Shown one piece after another: positions 8,657 through 18,843 of a stretch of 64,000 bases of DNA. Under the pieces are notes generated by a model, which did not search any database, had not been told where the DNA came from, and worked only from the letters and a program-made list of their open reading frames with translations. The position numbers and the translations under genes were made by a program. Positions within the stretch are counted from its first letter, which is position 1; every line of letters starts with the position of its first letter. Source of the DNA: Sphingobium vermicomposti (GTDB taxonomy: Bacteria; Pseudomonadota; Alphaproteobacteria; Sphingomonadales; Sphingomonadaceae); NCBI RefSeq assembly GCF_011762025.1, contig NZ_JAASQR010000001.1:62001-126000 (forward strand), given 5' to 3'.

Positions 8657-11131
8657 ATGATTGCGCGTTTCCTGTTGCTCGCCACCGTGGCGAGCGCCTC
8701 CATCATTGCGTCCAGCGCCCATGCTGAAGATGCGGCTCAACCAGCGACCGATACAGCTGCCCAACCCACCAGCCCGCGCGGAGAGGTGATTATCGTCACC
8801 GCCCGCCGCCGCGCTGAAACCGCACAGCAAGTGCCGCTGGCAATCTCCGTCATCAGGGGCGACAGCATCGAAGCCACCGGCAACTTCAACGTGGTAAAGC
8901 TTCAACAGCTCGCGCCGACTTTGCAGGTTTACACCACCAATCCGCGCAATACGTCCGTCAATATCCGTGGCCTGGGGGTGCCGTTCGGGCTGACCAGCGA
9001 CGGCTTTGAACAGGGCGTGGGCATTTATGTCGACGACGTCTATAACTCGCGCGTCGCCGCCGCGACCTTCGACTTCCTCGACGTCTCCCAGGTGGAAGTG
9101 CTGCGTGGCCCGCAAGGCACGCTCTATGGCAAGAACACGACCGCCGGCGCGATCAACATCACGACCAACCAGCCGACCTTCGATTTCGAAGGCCGCGCGG
9201 AACTGAGCGTGGGCAACCTCAACTACCGGCAGGCCAAGGCCGCCATTTCCGGCCCGCTGTCCGACACGGTCGCCGCCCGCCTTGCCGTCGCCGCCACCAG
9301 CCGCCGCGGCACGCTCTACAACCTCACCTCGCAGCGCTGGATCAACGAACAGGACAATCTGGGTCTTCGCGGCCAGCTGCTGTTCCAGCCCAACGATGAT
9401 CTCAACATCACATTGTCGGGCGACTATAGCAGGCAGGACCCGGAATGCTGCGGCACCACCTTCGTCCGCGTTGGTCGCACGCAGCGTCCGCTGGCCCGTC
9501 AATATGATGCGATCATCGCGGCCATCAACGCCGCCAATCCGGGTCGCAACTATGCTGTCCCCAGTCGCAATCCCTATGATCGCCTGACCGACCTCGATTC
9601 CAGCCTGAATGCGGACAACAAGATCGGCGGCGTGTCGGCACGCGTGAAATGGGACATCGGCCCCGGTACGCTGACCTCTGTCACTGCCTGGCGTTTTTGG
9701 GACTGGAAGCCGGAAAACGACCGCGACTTCACTGGCCTGTCGGTAGTTTCCCGCTCGCAAAATCCGTCACAGCAGGACCAGTATAGCCAGGAATTCCGCT
9801 ACAATTATGATGGCGAAAAGATCGACTTCGTGGCCGGTTTGTTCGGCTTCAAACAACGGATCGACACCCAGGGCACGGAACAGCAGGGCCTCGACGCAAC
9901 GCGCTTCAGCCTGTCGCCATCCGTTGATCCAGCCAATCCCTATAACCGGCCAGAGGTGCTGGCTGGCCTGACCGCCAGCAACAGGCAATATCTCAAGAGC
10001 AGCAGCGCCGCGCTGTTCGGGCAGCTCAGCTGGCATGTGAACGACGCGCTGACCATTCAGCCAGGCGCTCGCCTGAATTATGATAAAAAGTCGGGCTTCT
10101 ACCAGCGCGTCGTCACCAACGGTCAGGGGCAGGTCATTTCCTGCACACCCACCCCGCCGCCTGGCTCCGATCTGGCCGCCCAGTGCGGCGTATACCAGCC
10201 GCAGGTCAGCGCGCCGTCCGACAGCGCGTGGAATTTTACCTATGATCTCAACGTCAATTACAAGATCGCGCCCGACATTCTGGCCTATGCAACCTATGCC
10301 AAGAGCTTCAAGACGCTGGGCATCAACCAGAATGGCCTGCCTCTCAACGCCGACAATAGCGTCAATATCGACGCAGGCACGGTCAAGCCGGAGTCGGTCC
10401 ACCACTATGAAATCGGCCTGAAAACCCAATTTTGGGATCGCCGCGCGACGTTCAACATCACCGCCTTCCGCACGGAGATCCAGAATTTCCAGGCGACGGT
10501 GAATGGCGGTCAGTTCGGCACGGTTCGTGGCTATCTCGCCAATGCGGAAAAGGTCCGGTCTCAGGGCATCGAAGCAGATTTCAAGGTCGTCACCAGCGAC
10601 CGTTTCACCGCCTATGCGAATGCAGCCTACACCGACGCCAAATATAAGGCGTTCACCAACGCTCCGTGCCCGCCCGAATTGTCTGGCGGTCCGTCACAGC
10701 CCGCTGGCACGACCCCTGACTATTCGCAACCGGGCGTTCCGGGCGCGCCCAGTCCGCGCCAGTGCGACATCTCGGGCCAGGACCTGCCGGGCGTGTCCAA
10801 ATGGGCTTTCTCCTACGGCGCGGAGTATAATATTCCCGTCACGCTGCTGGCGAAGAAAGGCCAGGTCTATCTGGGCGTCGACGGCAACTACCGGTCGCGT
10901 TGGAACTCGAATGCGTCGCCATCGCGCTACACGGAAGTGAAGGGCTATGCCCTCACCAACTTCCGCGCTGGCTTCCGTGGTGAAGGCTTCGATGTCTTCG
11001 GCTGGGTCCGCAACGCCTTTGACGTGGACTATATCGAAAATCTGCAGGTTGCGCCCGGCAATACGGGCCTGATCGCCGGTCAGGTTGGCGATCCACGGAC
11101 ATGGGGCGGAACGATCAAATTCTCCTTCTAA
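8657..11131 (+). CDS. TonB-dependent outer-membrane receptor
   Basis: Protein of 824 residues. It has a signal peptide (about residues 1-23, ending SSAHA), a TonB-box-like segment at GEVIIVTARRR, a plug domain (VRGLG-like block NTSVNIRGLGVPFG, and QVEVLRGPQGTLYGKNTTAG), then a 22-strand type barrel ending in Phe (TIKFSF), as expected for BamA recognition. It imports a scarce ligand with TonB/ExbBD energy. The ligand is unknown; the YezD/OscA-like neighbour makes a sulfur compound possible, but sphingomonads carry many such receptors of unrelated function. The ATG follows GGAAGGGGAATCTT. Confidence 0.93.
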   Translation: MIARFLLLATVASASIIASSAHAEDAAQPATDTAAQPTSPRGEVIIVTARRRAETAQQVPLAISVIRGDSIEATGNFNVVKLQQLAPTLQVYTTNPRNTSVNIRGLGVPFGLTSDGFEQGVGIYVDDVYNSRVAAATFDFLDVSQVEVLRGPQGTLYGKNTTAGAINITTNQPTFDFEGRAELSVGNLNYRQAKAAISGPLSDTVAARLAVAATSRRGTLYNLTSQRWINEQDNLGLRGQLLFQPNDDLNITLSGDYSRQDPECCGTTFVRVGRTQRPLARQYDAIIAAINAANPGRNYAVPSRNPYDRLTDLDSSLNADNKIGGVSARVKWDIGPGTLTSVTAWRFWDWKPENDRDFTGLSVVSRSQNPSQQDQYSQEFRYNYDGEKIDFVAGLFGFKQRIDTQGTEQQGLDATRFSLSPSVDPANPYNRPEVLAGLTASNRQYLKSSSAALFGQLSWHVNDALTIQPGARLNYDKKSGFYQRVVTNGQGQVISCTPTPPPGSDLAAQCGVYQPQVSAPSDSAWNFTYDLNVNYKIAPDILAYATYAKSFKTLGINQNGLPLNADNSVNIDAGTVKPESVHHYEIGLKTQFWDRRATFNITAFRTEIQNFQATVNGGQFGTVRGYLANAEKVRSQGIEADFKVVTSDRFTAYANAAYTDAKYKAFTNAPCPPELSGGPSQPAGTTPDYSQPGVPGAPSPRQCDISGQDLPGVSKWAFSYGAEYNIPVTLLAKKGQVYLGVDGNYRSRWNSNASPSRYTEVKGYALTNFRAGFRGEGFDVFGWVRNAFDVDYIENLQVAPGNTGLIAGQVGDPRTWGGTIKFSF

Positions 11132-11245
11132 CCGCCTCCCCCCCTGCGGGAGCGGCACAAGCCCGCCGCTCCCGCATTTTTCCTGTAAAGGTCCCACGCA
11201 CCCCCCCGATTTGCGCGCCAAGGCCTGCTGGTCTAAAGCCGGGCC

Positions 11246-12118
11246 ATGTCCACCACCTTTACCCTCGACACTTCCACCAGCCGCGCGAATCCGACGCCCG
11301 CGCCGATGAAGCGGCTGACCGTCCCCGCCATTCAACGGCGCAAGGTGGAAGGCCGGACGAACGAACCGCTGGTGATGCTCACGGCCTACACCGCGCGCCA
11401 GGCGCAGCTGCTCGACCCGCATTGCGACATGCTGCTGGTCGGCGATTCGCTGGGCCAGGTCATCTATGGCCTGCCCTCTACCCTTCCCGTCACGCTGGAC
11501 ATGATGATCGCCCATGGCGCCGCCGTCGTGCGCGGCAGCTATCATAGCGTTGTGCTGGTCGACATGCCCTTCGGCAGTTACGAAGCATCGCCCGCCCATG
11601 CCTTTACCAGCGCCAGCCGGGTCATGGCGGAAACCGGATGCGCCGCCGTAAAGCTGGAAGGCGGGCAGGCGATGGCGGAAACGATCAGCTTCCTCAGCCG
11701 CCGGGGCATCCCCGTCATGGCGCATGTCGGCCTCACCCCGCAGGCGGTGAACGCGCTGGGCGGCTATGGCGCGCGCGGCAAAAGCCAGGAAGAACATGCC
11801 CGCATCATGGACGATGCAAAGGCCGTGGCAAATGCCGGAGCCTTCGCCGTCGTGCTCGAAGGGGTGATGGAGGATCTGGCGATCGAGATTACCGACATGC
11901 TCGACATTCCGGTCATAGGCATCGGCGCATCCGCCCATTGCGACGGGCAGGTGCTGGTATCCGAAGACATGCTGGGCATGTTCGAACGCACGCCGCGCTT
12001 CGTCAAAGTCTATGAAAATATCGCCGGGACGATCAGCGGCGCGGCGGAACGCTACGCCGCAGAAGTGCGCAACCGCAGCTTTCCGACGCAAGATCAGGTC
12101 TATCGCCCCAAAAAGTGA
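11246..12118 (+). CDS. panB: 3-methyl-2-oxobutanoate hydroxymethyltransferase
   Basis: First committed step of pantothenate (vitamin B5 and CoA) synthesis: transfers a hydroxymethyl group from 5,10-methylene-THF to 2-oxoisovalerate. Length 290, slightly longer than usual because of a Thr/Pro-rich N-terminal extension of about 20 residues; ATG at 11306 (MKRLTVPAI) is an alternative start. Signature blocks are [33 protein letters not shown] (metal-binding Asp), [15 protein letters not shown] and [11 protein letters not shown] (catalytic Glu), and [15 protein letters not shown]. panC is not adjacent. Confidence 0.95.
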   Translation: MSTTFTLDTSTSRANPTPAPMKRLTVPAIQRRKVEGRTNEPLVMLTAYTARQAQLLDPHCDMLLVGDSLGQVIYGLPSTLPVTLDMMIAHGAAVVRGSYHSVVLVDMPFGSYEASPAHAFTSASRVMAETGCAAVKLEGGQAMAETISFLSRRGIPVMAHVGLTPQAVNALGGYGARGKSQEEHARIMDDAKAVANAGAFAVVLEGVMEDLAIEITDMLDIPVIGIGASAHCDGQVLVSEDMLGMFERTPRFVKVYENIAGTISGAAERYAAEVRNRSFPTQDQVYRPKK

Positions 12119-12190
12119 TTTGCGCTGGGCCACGGTCCCGCTATTGATCGCGCCTTCCGCCCGCCTTTTCTGACGTATCTGGAGACCGAT

Positions 12191-12889
12191 GTGGCCCTGA
12201 CGCCGCAAAATACCGAAGTTTTCATGCGCGAGGTCGATGAGGCCGTGCGGCATGATCAGCTGATCACCTTCTGGCAGCGCTTTGGCCGATGGATCGTCGC
12301 GCTCGTCATATTGGGGCTCGTGGCGTTTGGCGGCTGGCTCTATTGGCAGCATTACAGCAAAACCCAGTCGCAGGCCGTTTCGGAAGAAATGGACAAGGTG
12401 ATCGTGACGGCAACCGGCGGCGGCACGCCCGACGCCAAACAGCTTGATGCGCTGACCAACGCCAACCAGCCTGGCTTCCGCGCTTCGGCGCTGCTGGTGA
12501 AAGCGGGCGTCGCTTCGAAAAAGGGCGATACCAAGACGGCGGTCGCCGCCTACAAGGCGATGGCTGCCGACACCTCGCTCGACGAGCCTTATCGCGATCT
12601 CGCCCTCATCCGGCAGACGGCGCTGGAATTTGAAACGCTCCAGCCGCAACAGGTGGTGGACAGGCTAAAGCCCCTCGCCGTGGAAGGCGCGCCCTGGTTC
12701 GGCAGCGCCGGTGAAATGGTCGCCATAGCCTATATGAAAATGCGCAAGCCCGACCTTGCCGGCCCGATGTTCGCGGCCATGGCAAAGGATGGCAGCGTGC
12801 CTCAGTCGATCCGTTCACGGGCGCGACAGATGGCTGGGCTATTGGGGGTGGACGCGGTCGATACTTCGGTCGGGCCGGGACAGGAATAA
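12191..12889 (+). CDS. YfgM-like tetratricopeptide membrane protein
   Basis: Protein of 232 residues, GTG start. One transmembrane helix at about residues 35-56 (IVALVILGLVAFGGWLYW) with a cytoplasmic N-terminus and a periplasmic helical region with TPR-like repeats (YRDLALIRQTALEFE and others). In E. coli YfgM is an accessory of the SecYEG translocon and acts with PpiD. The order yfgM-bamB-der is conserved in many proteobacteria and is seen here too, which supports the call. The gap to bamB is 11 bases, so they are probably cotranscribed. Confidence 0.85.
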   Translation: MALTPQNTEVFMREVDEAVRHDQLITFWQRFGRWIVALVILGLVAFGGWLYWQHYSKTQSQAVSEEMDKVIVTATGGGTPDAKQLDALTNANQPGFRASALLVKAGVASKKGDTKTAVAAYKAMAADTSLDEPYRDLALIRQTALEFETLQPQQVVDRLKPLAVEGAPWFGSAGEMVAIAYMKMRKPDLAGPMFAAMAKDGSVPQSIRSRARQMAGLLGVDAVDTSVGPGQE

Positions 12890-12900
12890 CGGATAAGCGC

Positions 12901-14250
12901 ATGGGGATGCACAGCATGACGAAATTTGCGGGGACGCGCCGCGCCCTGACTGTCGCCGCAATGGTTGCGCTGCTGGCGGGCTGCGGCATCATCGGCGGTA
13001 AAAAGGGCGGGCCAAAAACGCCGGTGGTCGGCAATCGCGTATCGATCCTGACCAATGAACAGGGCGTCGAAGTCGATCCGGCACTGGCCGACGTTCCGGT
13101 CTCGCTGCCCGAACCCGCCGTCAATCCCGACTGGTCGCAGCCCGGCGGCGGCCCTGCCAAGGCGATGGGCCATCTGGCGCTCAGCGCGTCGCCCAGCACG
13201 GCATGGACCACATCAATCGAAGGCAGCACGCCCCGCGCGCGTCTGGCCTCCGCCCCCGTCGTCGCCAATGGCAAACTATATGTCATCGATGCGGCTGCCC
13301 ACGTCATCGCCTATGACGCCGCCAGCGGCGCGAAGCTGTGGCAGACCGCCCTGCCCGCCGAAGGCAGTGGCCGCGCGCTGTTCGGCGGCGGCGTCAGCAT
13401 CGTCGATGACAAGGTTTTTGCCAGCACCGGCGTAGGCGACGTGGCGGCTCTCGACGCCTCAAACGGCTCCGTCCTGTGGAAAAAGCGTCCGGGCGGCCCG
13501 CTGCGCGGTGCGCCCACATTGGCGAACGGCCATGTCTATGTGATGGGCCAGGACAACCAGATCTTCGCCCTGAACCAGAGCGACGGCGCAGTGCAATGGA
13601 CCGACAGCGGCACGCTGCAGGTCACCGGCGTCTTCGGCGTCGCTGCCCCCGCCGCGACCCAGGGCACGGTGATCGCTGGCTATAGTTCCGGCGAACTGAC
13701 CGCCTATCGCTACGAAAATGGTCGCACCTTGTGGGGCGACGCCCTGTCGCGCACCAGCATCTCCACCGCCGTGGCTTCGCTGACCGATATTGATGCCGAT
13801 CCAGTGATCGATCGTGGCCGCGTATTCGCCATCGGCCAGGGTGGCCGCATGGCATCCTATGAACTGGTCAGCGGCCAACGCCTGTGGGAAATCAACATCG
13901 CCGGCATTTCGACCCCCTGGGTCGTGGGCGAATGGGTCTTCGTCGTCACCAGCGACGCGAAACTGCTGTGCGTGGCGCGCGCCACCGGCAAGATCCGCTG
14001 GATCAGCCAGCTGCGCCGCTGGGAAAAGGAAAAGAAGAAGGCGAACAGCATCCGCTGGACCGGCCCGGTGCTGGCGGGCGGTCGCCTGATCCTGGTATCG
14101 ACCCATGGCGACCTCAACTATGTCGATCCGGCAACCGGCGCGGTTCAGGCCAGCGTCGACATGGACCGATCCATGTCGCTTTCGCCGGTCGTCGCCAACA
14201 ACATGCTGTATATTCTGGCGGATGACGGGCGACTGACTGCGCTTCGTTAA
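12901..14250 (+). CDS. bamB: Outer membrane assembly lipoprotein BamB
   Basis: Lipoprotein subunit of the BAM complex that folds outer-membrane beta-barrel proteins. Length 449. A signal peptide with lipobox LLAGC (Cys near residue 29) is followed by PQQ-like repeats forming an eight-bladed propeller; blade motifs such as GAKLWQTALPAEG, GSVLWKKRPGG, GRTLWGDAL, GQRLWEINI and GKIRWISQL recur about every 45 residues. ATG at 12916 (MTKFAG) is an alternative start. Neighbours are YfgM-like upstream and der downstream. Confidence 0.94.
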   Translation: MGMHSMTKFAGTRRALTVAAMVALLAGCGIIGGKKGGPKTPVVGNRVSILTNEQGVEVDPALADVPVSLPEPAVNPDWSQPGGGPAKAMGHLALSASPSTAWTTSIEGSTPRARLASAPVVANGKLYVIDAAAHVIAYDAASGAKLWQTALPAEGSGRALFGGGVSIVDDKVFASTGVGDVAALDASNGSVLWKKRPGGPLRGAPTLANGHVYVMGQDNQIFALNQSDGAVQWTDSGTLQVTGVFGVAAPAATQGTVIAGYSSGELTAYRYENGRTLWGDALSRTSISTAVASLTDIDADPVIDRGRVFAIGQGGRMASYELVSGQRLWEINIAGISTPWVVGEWVFVVTSDAKLLCVARATGKIRWISQLRRWEKEKKKANSIRWTGPVLAGGRLILVSTHGDLNYVDPATGAVQASVDMDRSMSLSPVVANNMLYILADDGRLTALR

Positions 14251-14273
14251 CGCCTGCGTTGATGATAGATAAT

Positions 14274-14339
14274 GTGCTCCTGCGCAGGCAGGAGCCCAGT
14301 TCCAACGCCAGGACTGGGCTCCTGCCTGCGCAGGAGCAC
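14274..14339. repeat. Long perfect palindrome between bamB and der
   Basis: Arms 14274-14300 and 14313-14339 are perfect 27-base reverse complements (beginning GTGCTCCTGCGCAGGCAGGA) around a 12-base spacer. No T-tract follows in either direction, so it is a REP-type element more than a simple terminator, although an RNA copy would form a very stable hairpin 24 bases after the bamB stop. Similar 'GCTCCTGCGCAGGCAGGAGC' elements are common in sphingomonad genomes. Confidence 0.85.
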
Positions 14340-14396
14340 TCATGTTTTTATGCCTGATGTGCGAACAGGCGACCAAAAAAAGGAAACGGGCCCACC

Positions 14397-15767
14397 ATGC
14401 TGCCCACAGTTGCAATTGTAGGGCGGCCCAATGTGGGCAAGTCCACCCTCTTCAATCGCCTCGTCGGCAAGAAGCTGGCGTTGGTCGATGACCAGCCCGG
14501 CGTGACCCGTGACCGCCGTGAAGGCCAGGCGAACCTGCTGGGCGTCGATTTCACCATCATCGATACGGCTGGCTATGAGGATGAAGACGCGCAGACCCTG
14601 CCGGGTCGCATGCGGATGCAAACACAGGCCGCAGTCGAAAGCGCCGACCTCGCCTTGTTCATGGTCGATGCGCGGGCCGGCATTACCCCAATGGACGAGG
14701 AAATCGCCCGCTGGCTCCGTGAAGGCGACCTGCCGGTAGTGCTGGTCGCCAACAAGGCGGAAGGCAAGACCGCTGGAGACGGCGTCATGGAAGCGTACAG
14801 CCTGGGGCTGGGCGAACCGGTGCCCTTTTCCGCCGAACATGGGCAGGGCATGGTCGACCTGTTTCAGGCACTGCTTCCCTATATCGACCGTGAAGAGGAA
14901 GAAGAGGAAGAGGCCGAACTGGAGGAAGCGGACATTGAATCCGCACCCCTGAAACTGGCGATCGTCGGACGGCCCAATGCCGGGAAATCAACGCTGATCA
15001 ATCGGCTTCTGGGCCAGAACCGCCTGCTGACCGGGCCTGAAGCGGGCATCACCCGCGACAGCATCGCCGTCGATTGGCAATGGACCGACGCAGACGGCAA
15101 TGAACGCCCGGTCCGCCTGATCGACACCGCCGGCATGCGCAAGCGCGCCAAGGTGCAGGACAAGCTGGAAAAGCTCGCAGTCACCGACGGTCTCAACGCC
15201 GTCAATTTCGCCGAAGTCGTCGTGCTGCTGCTCGACGGGACACGCGGGCTGGAGGCGCAGGACCTTCGGATCGCGGACAAGGTGCTGGAGGAAGGACGCG
15301 CGCTCGTCATCGGTCTCAACAAATGGGACACGGTCGAACATGGCTCGGCCTTGTATCAGGGGATCAAGCAGGCGCTGTCCGACGGCCTTGCGCAGGTGCG
15401 TGGCGTTCCGATCATGACCGTGTCGGGCCTGACCGGCAAAGGGCTGGACGACCTGATCCGCGTCGCCTTCGAAACCCGCACCGCCTGGTCGCAACGCGTA
15501 TCCACCGGCATCCTCAACCGCTGGTTCGAACGCGCGCTGGAGGCCAACCCGCCGCCCGCTCCCGGCGGCAAGCGCATCAAGCTGCGCTACATCACCCAGA
15601 ACAAGACCCGGCCGCCGACCTTCGTGCTGTTCGGCACCCGCCTGGATGACCTGCCCGAAAGCTACCGTCGCTATCTGGTCAACGGCATCCGCAAGGAATT
15701 GGGGTTCGGCGCGGTGCCCGTGCGCCTGACGCTGCGCAGCGCCAAAAATCCCTATGCCACCAAATGA
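14397..15767 (+). CDS. der: Ribosome assembly GTPase Der (EngA)
   Basis: Double GTPase needed for maturation of the 50S subunit. Length 456. First G domain: GRPNVGKST at residues 7-15, DTAGYEDED and NKAEGK. Second G domain: GRPNAGKST at about residues 191-199, DTAGMRKRA, and NKWDTVE. A C-terminal KH-like domain (KLRYITQNKTRPPTFVLFG) completes the usual order. An acidic linker (EEEEEEEAELEEADIE) joins the two G domains. The stop overlaps the next gene by 14 bases. Confidence 0.97.
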   Translation: MLPTVAIVGRPNVGKSTLFNRLVGKKLALVDDQPGVTRDRREGQANLLGVDFTIIDTAGYEDEDAQTLPGRMRMQTQAAVESADLALFMVDARAGITPMDEEIARWLREGDLPVVLVANKAEGKTAGDGVMEAYSLGLGEPVPFSAEHGQGMVDLFQALLPYIDREEEEEEEAELEEADIESAPLKLAIVGRPNAGKSTLINRLLGQNRLLTGPEAGITRDSIAVDWQWTDADGNERPVRLIDTAGMRKRAKVQDKLEKLAVTDGLNAVNFAEVVVLLLDGTRGLEAQDLRIADKVLEEGRALVIGLNKWDTVEHGSALYQGIKQALSDGLAQVRGVPIMTVSGLTGKGLDDLIRVAFETRTAWSQRVSTGILNRWFERALEANPPPAPGGKRIKLRYITQNKTRPPTFVLFGTRLDDLPESYRRYLVNGIRKELGFGAVPVRLTLRSAKNPYATK

Positions 15768-15969
15768 CGTTCTTCATATCGACGCGCGCGGGATGAAATG
15801 CCCATGGCCGGCCCTGCGCGCGGCGCGGGCGATGCGGTCGGCGCGATCCGTGACGATCAGTGCGGATGATCCCATTGCGCCGGGCGAACTGAAGGCTCTG
15901 GCCGACCAGCATGGCTGGCGGTTCGCGACCCATGACGACCATCTTTTCGCGCTGGAACGTCAGCCCTGA
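15754..15969 (+). CDS. TusA-family sulfur carrier-like protein
   Basis: Protein of 71 residues with the TusA/SirA fold signature LDARGMKCPWPALRAARAM-type block near the N-terminus (here HIDARGMKCPWPALRAA), including the single active Cys in the CPxP-like motif (CPWP). TusA proteins pass persulfide sulfur to tRNA thiolation or other acceptors. The gene starts inside the end of der, so it is translationally coupled to it. Confidence 0.87.
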   Translation: MPPNDVLHIDARGMKCPWPALRAARAMRSARSVTISADDPIAPGELKALADQHGWRFATHDDHLFALERQP

Positions 15970-16063
15970 AATATATCGGGCCTGGGTCCGTAATGATTTA
16001 ACCGTTTAACCGCCTGTTTACGCACATCTCTTATCCTGCATTGAACTTCAGGGAGTGTCGCGA

Positions 16064-16504
16064 GTGCCGTATCAAGAAGCGGAACTGGTAAACTGGAACG
16101 AGCTTACGCGAACGAGGACGGAGCTGAGCAGCGCCTTTCTTCGTATCCTGGGCTATTTCCGGGAAGATGGCCCCAAAGCCATCAGCGCGATCGAACAGGC
16201 CATTCGTGAGCGTAATGCCGTCGCATTGGTGACCCCCGCCCATACATTGAAGGGTGAAGCGGCGCAGTTTGGCGCGAATCGCCTCAGCGCCATCGCCGAA
16301 CACATCGAAACAGTGGCGCGCCGCTGCGTGGAAACACGGGAAGATCCCGACGAACTGATCGAAATCGTCGTGGCGCTGCGGCCCTGCTTCACCGAAACGC
16401 TGGCCTTGCTCGACCGCGACTCCAACCCGCTGGTGGCGCGGCGTCAGCCTGCTTTCGGTCGTCGCACCGACGGGGGACCGCAGGGTTTCGGACGAGCCGT
16501 CTGA
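16064..16504 (+). CDS. Hpt (histidine phosphotransfer) domain protein
   Basis: Protein of 146 residues containing an Hpt four-helix bundle. The phosphorylatable His is in [15 protein letters not shown] (about residue 64), which matches the HxLKGxxxxxG signature. The C-terminal 30 residues are basic and probably disordered. Such proteins relay phosphate between a hybrid kinase and a response regulator; no partner is adjacent. GTG at 16064 is chosen because AGGGAG lies 8 bases upstream; GTG at 16055 overlaps that site. Confidence 0.85.
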   Translation: MPYQEAELVNWNELTRTRTELSSAFLRILGYFREDGPKAISAIEQAIRERNAVALVTPAHTLKGEAAQFGANRLSAIAEHIETVARRCVETREDPDELIEIVVALRPCFTETLALLDRDSNPLVARRQPAFGRRTDGGPQGFGRAV

Positions 16505-16559
16505 CCCGATCCACAATTTAGTATTGAAACGCAACGGATCACGCCCCCATATGCGGGCG

Positions 16560-17555
16560 ATGATCCGTTTTTCCGTTCTGGACCTTGTCCCCGTCATCGA
16601 AGGAAGCGACGTTCGCGCCGCGCTCGGCCAATCCGCCGCCTTCGCCGCCCATGCCGAAGCATTGGGCTTTCACCGCTGCTGGGTCGCCGAACATCATGGC
16701 ATGCCCGGCATCGCATCGGCAGCGACCTCCGTCGTGCTCGGCCATATCGGCGCGGCGACATCGCGCATCCGCATCGGCGCGGGCGGCATAATGCTGCCCA
16801 ACCATGCGCCGCTGCTGATCGCGGAGCAGTTCGGCACGCTCGCCGCGCTGTTCCCCGGTCGGATCGACCTTGGCCTTGGCCGCGCGCCCGGATCGGACCA
16901 GCGCGTCGCTCAGGCCATGCGGCGCACTCTGTCCGGCGGCCCCGACGAATTTCCCCGCGACGTCATGGAATTGCAGGCCTATTTCGCTGGCGACGCCCGG
17001 CTGGGCTTTCAAGCGACGCCGGGCGCGGGCGAAGATGTGCAGCTGTGGATATTGGGGTCCAGCCTGTATGGCGCGCAACTGGCGGCGGCGCTGGGCCTGC
17101 CCTACGCCTTCGCATCCCATTTCGCGCCGGGTGCGCTGGAAGACGCGATTGCCGTCTATCGCCGCGATTTCCGCCCCTCCCCACAGCTGGAGCGCCCTTA
17201 TGTCATGGCCGGCTATAATGTCTTCGCCGCCGACACCGCCGATGAAGCGCGCCTCATCGCCACTTCGATGCAACAGGCCTTTGTCCGCCTGCGCACCGGC
17301 CAGCCGGGCAAGCTGCAACCGCCGGTCGAAGGCTATTATGAAAGCCTCCCGCCCGGTGCCCAGGCGATGCTGGCCGATGTGCTGCGCGCCACCAGCATCG
17401 GTACCCAGGCCGATGTAGAGCGCGACTTGGCGAGCTTCATCGAAAGGACAGGCGTCGATGAGCTGATCATCGGCGGCCAGATCCATGATTTCGACGCCCG
17501 CAAACGCAGCCTGGAAATCGCAGCAGCCGCCGCACAAAGCGTCGCGGGCAGCTGA
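16560..17555 (+). CDS. LLM-class flavin-dependent oxidoreductase
   Basis: Luciferase-like monooxygenase family TIM barrel, 331 residues from the ATG at 16560 (MIRFSVLDL). ATG at 16551 is also possible. Conserved blocks include [35 protein letters not shown] and [16 protein letters not shown], which place it in the 'MsnO8-like' group of flavin oxidoreductases. Reduced FMN is the likely cofactor. Substrate unknown. Confidence 0.9.
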   Translation: MIRFSVLDLVPVIEGSDVRAALGQSAAFAAHAEALGFHRCWVAEHHGMPGIASAATSVVLGHIGAATSRIRIGAGGIMLPNHAPLLIAEQFGTLAALFPGRIDLGLGRAPGSDQRVAQAMRRTLSGGPDEFPRDVMELQAYFAGDARLGFQATPGAGEDVQLWILGSSLYGAQLAAALGLPYAFASHFAPGALEDAIAVYRRDFRPSPQLERPYVMAGYNVFAADTADEARLIATSMQQAFVRLRTGQPGKLQPPVEGYYESLPPGAQAMLADVLRATSIGTQADVERDLASFIERTGVDELIIGGQIHDFDARKRSLEIAAAAAQSVAGS

Positions 17556-17561
17556 ACGGAC

Positions 17562-18641
17562 CTAAGCCGCCCGCAATCGCCCGCCGCTCAACACCGTCGC
17601 CAGGCCGGGCCACGCACGGTTCAACGTCGACCCCAGCAGCAGGACCGCTACCAGCACCAGCAACGGCTGCCCAATCAGATAGGCAGGGTAAAGCGGCGAC
17701 CCCAGCTTACCGAACAACGCACCCAGCACAGGTCCCCCCAGCCAGATCAGGATGAGGTGCGAACAAAAAAGGAAGAAGGCAAAAGGCTCGATCCGCAACA
17801 GCATGCCGCGCACCGGCCCGCCCGCCAGCGCCCATGACAGACGCCAGAAACAGGTGGCGGCGGCGACCCGAACGGCCAGGTCCAGCATCCCGATACCCAG
17901 CCCGGTCCCCGGCATGACCTTCAACGAAAAATACAGCTGCACCGCCATCAGAATCGCGAACGGCGTAGCGGCCATCGGCCAGGAAAGCGCCGCAACCCGG
18001 CTGGCCAGCCCGCCACGCTGCGCCATCATGCCGATGACAAAGAAAAACAAAATCGCAGGCCGCATCAGGACCGGCGGCCCCCATCCCATCACCTGCGCCA
18101 TCGCAGCCACGCCCGCCACCGCCGCCAGCGCCCTGCCCGGCATTCGGACCAGCAAGGGCGCGGCAACCATGCACAGGAACAGGTCGCGCAGGAATGGCAT
18201 CTGCACGTTGATATCGGGGTTGCGGCTGACGATGAACAGCTCTTGGACGACCCATTCCAGCGACACCGGCACCGGCGCAGGCAGGTGCAACAGTAACGCC
18301 GTGCCCGACACGAACAGGATGGCGATGGCGTTCCACAACACCATGGGCAGCAATATGGTACGCGCCTTGCGCACGACATGGCGCGACCAGCTCAACGTCT
18401 GCGAAGACCCGCTGGCAAGCCAACCGGAAATGACGCCCAGCAGGGGCACGGCGCTGCGCCCGAAAATCTCCATCAGCAACCAGCGCAGATTTTCCTGCGG
18501 CGTGCCTCGCGCGATTTCCAGATCATGGCCGTTCAGGCCGGTCCACGCATGAACATAGACCACGCCTAAAATGCAGATGACGCGGGCGATGGAAATCGCA
18601 TCGGATCGGCGCGCCGCGTCGGCAGTCATCAAGTCCTGCAA
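17562..18641 (-). CDS. Acyltransferase 3 family membrane protein
   Basis: Integral membrane acyltransferase, 359 residues with about ten hydrophobic helices. The N-terminal block ISIARVICILGVVYVHAWTG carries the conserved His of the family in the first helix. Members O-acetylate or O-acylate surface polysaccharides or glucans. It ends 7 bases from the stop of the convergent LLM gene. ATG at 18629 is an alternative start. The acceptor glycan is unknown. Confidence 0.84.
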   Translation of the reverse strand: MQDLMTADAARRSDAISIARVICILGVVYVHAWTGLNGHDLEIARGTPQENLRWLLMEIFGRSAVPLLGVISGWLASGSSQTLSWSRHVVRKARTILLPMVLWNAIAILFVSGTALLLHLPAPVPVSLEWVVQELFIVSRNPDINVQMPFLRDLFLCMVAAPLLVRMPGRALAAVAGVAAMAQVMGWGPPVLMRPAILFFFVIGMMAQRGGLASRVAALSWPMAATPFAILMAVQLYFSLKVMPGTGLGIGMLDLAVRVAAATCFWRLSWALAGGPVRGMLLRIEPFAFFLFCSHLILIWLGGPVLGALFGKLGSPLYPAYLIGQPLLVLVAVLLLGSTLNRAWPGLATVLSGGRLRAA

Positions 18642-18843
18642 TCAAATATCCCGTCCAGATGCCGCACCATCGGCGGCGCTTAACCGCGACGGGATATGGT
18701 CCTCCCGCCATTCGCGCCCCGCCAAATCGTTAAACAGAGCCGGGATCGCGCCGGATGGCCGGGATAAGCATATTCTTTACTACTATCAGGCTAGAAATTC
18801 GCGGGGCCGCCCGAATCTTTTCAGGCGGCGCAGGGGAGCGCAC

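Noticed and set aside
10694..12649. 651-codon minus-strand frame opposite the TonB receptor end, panB and the YfgM-like gene
   Set aside because: Spans three certain genes on the other strand; Arg/His/Gly-rich translation typical of antisense frames.
13459..14415. Minus-strand frame containing APAQAGAQ- and WAPACAGA-like words
   Set aside because: These words are translations of the 14274-14339 palindrome, a common source of false genes in sphingomonads.
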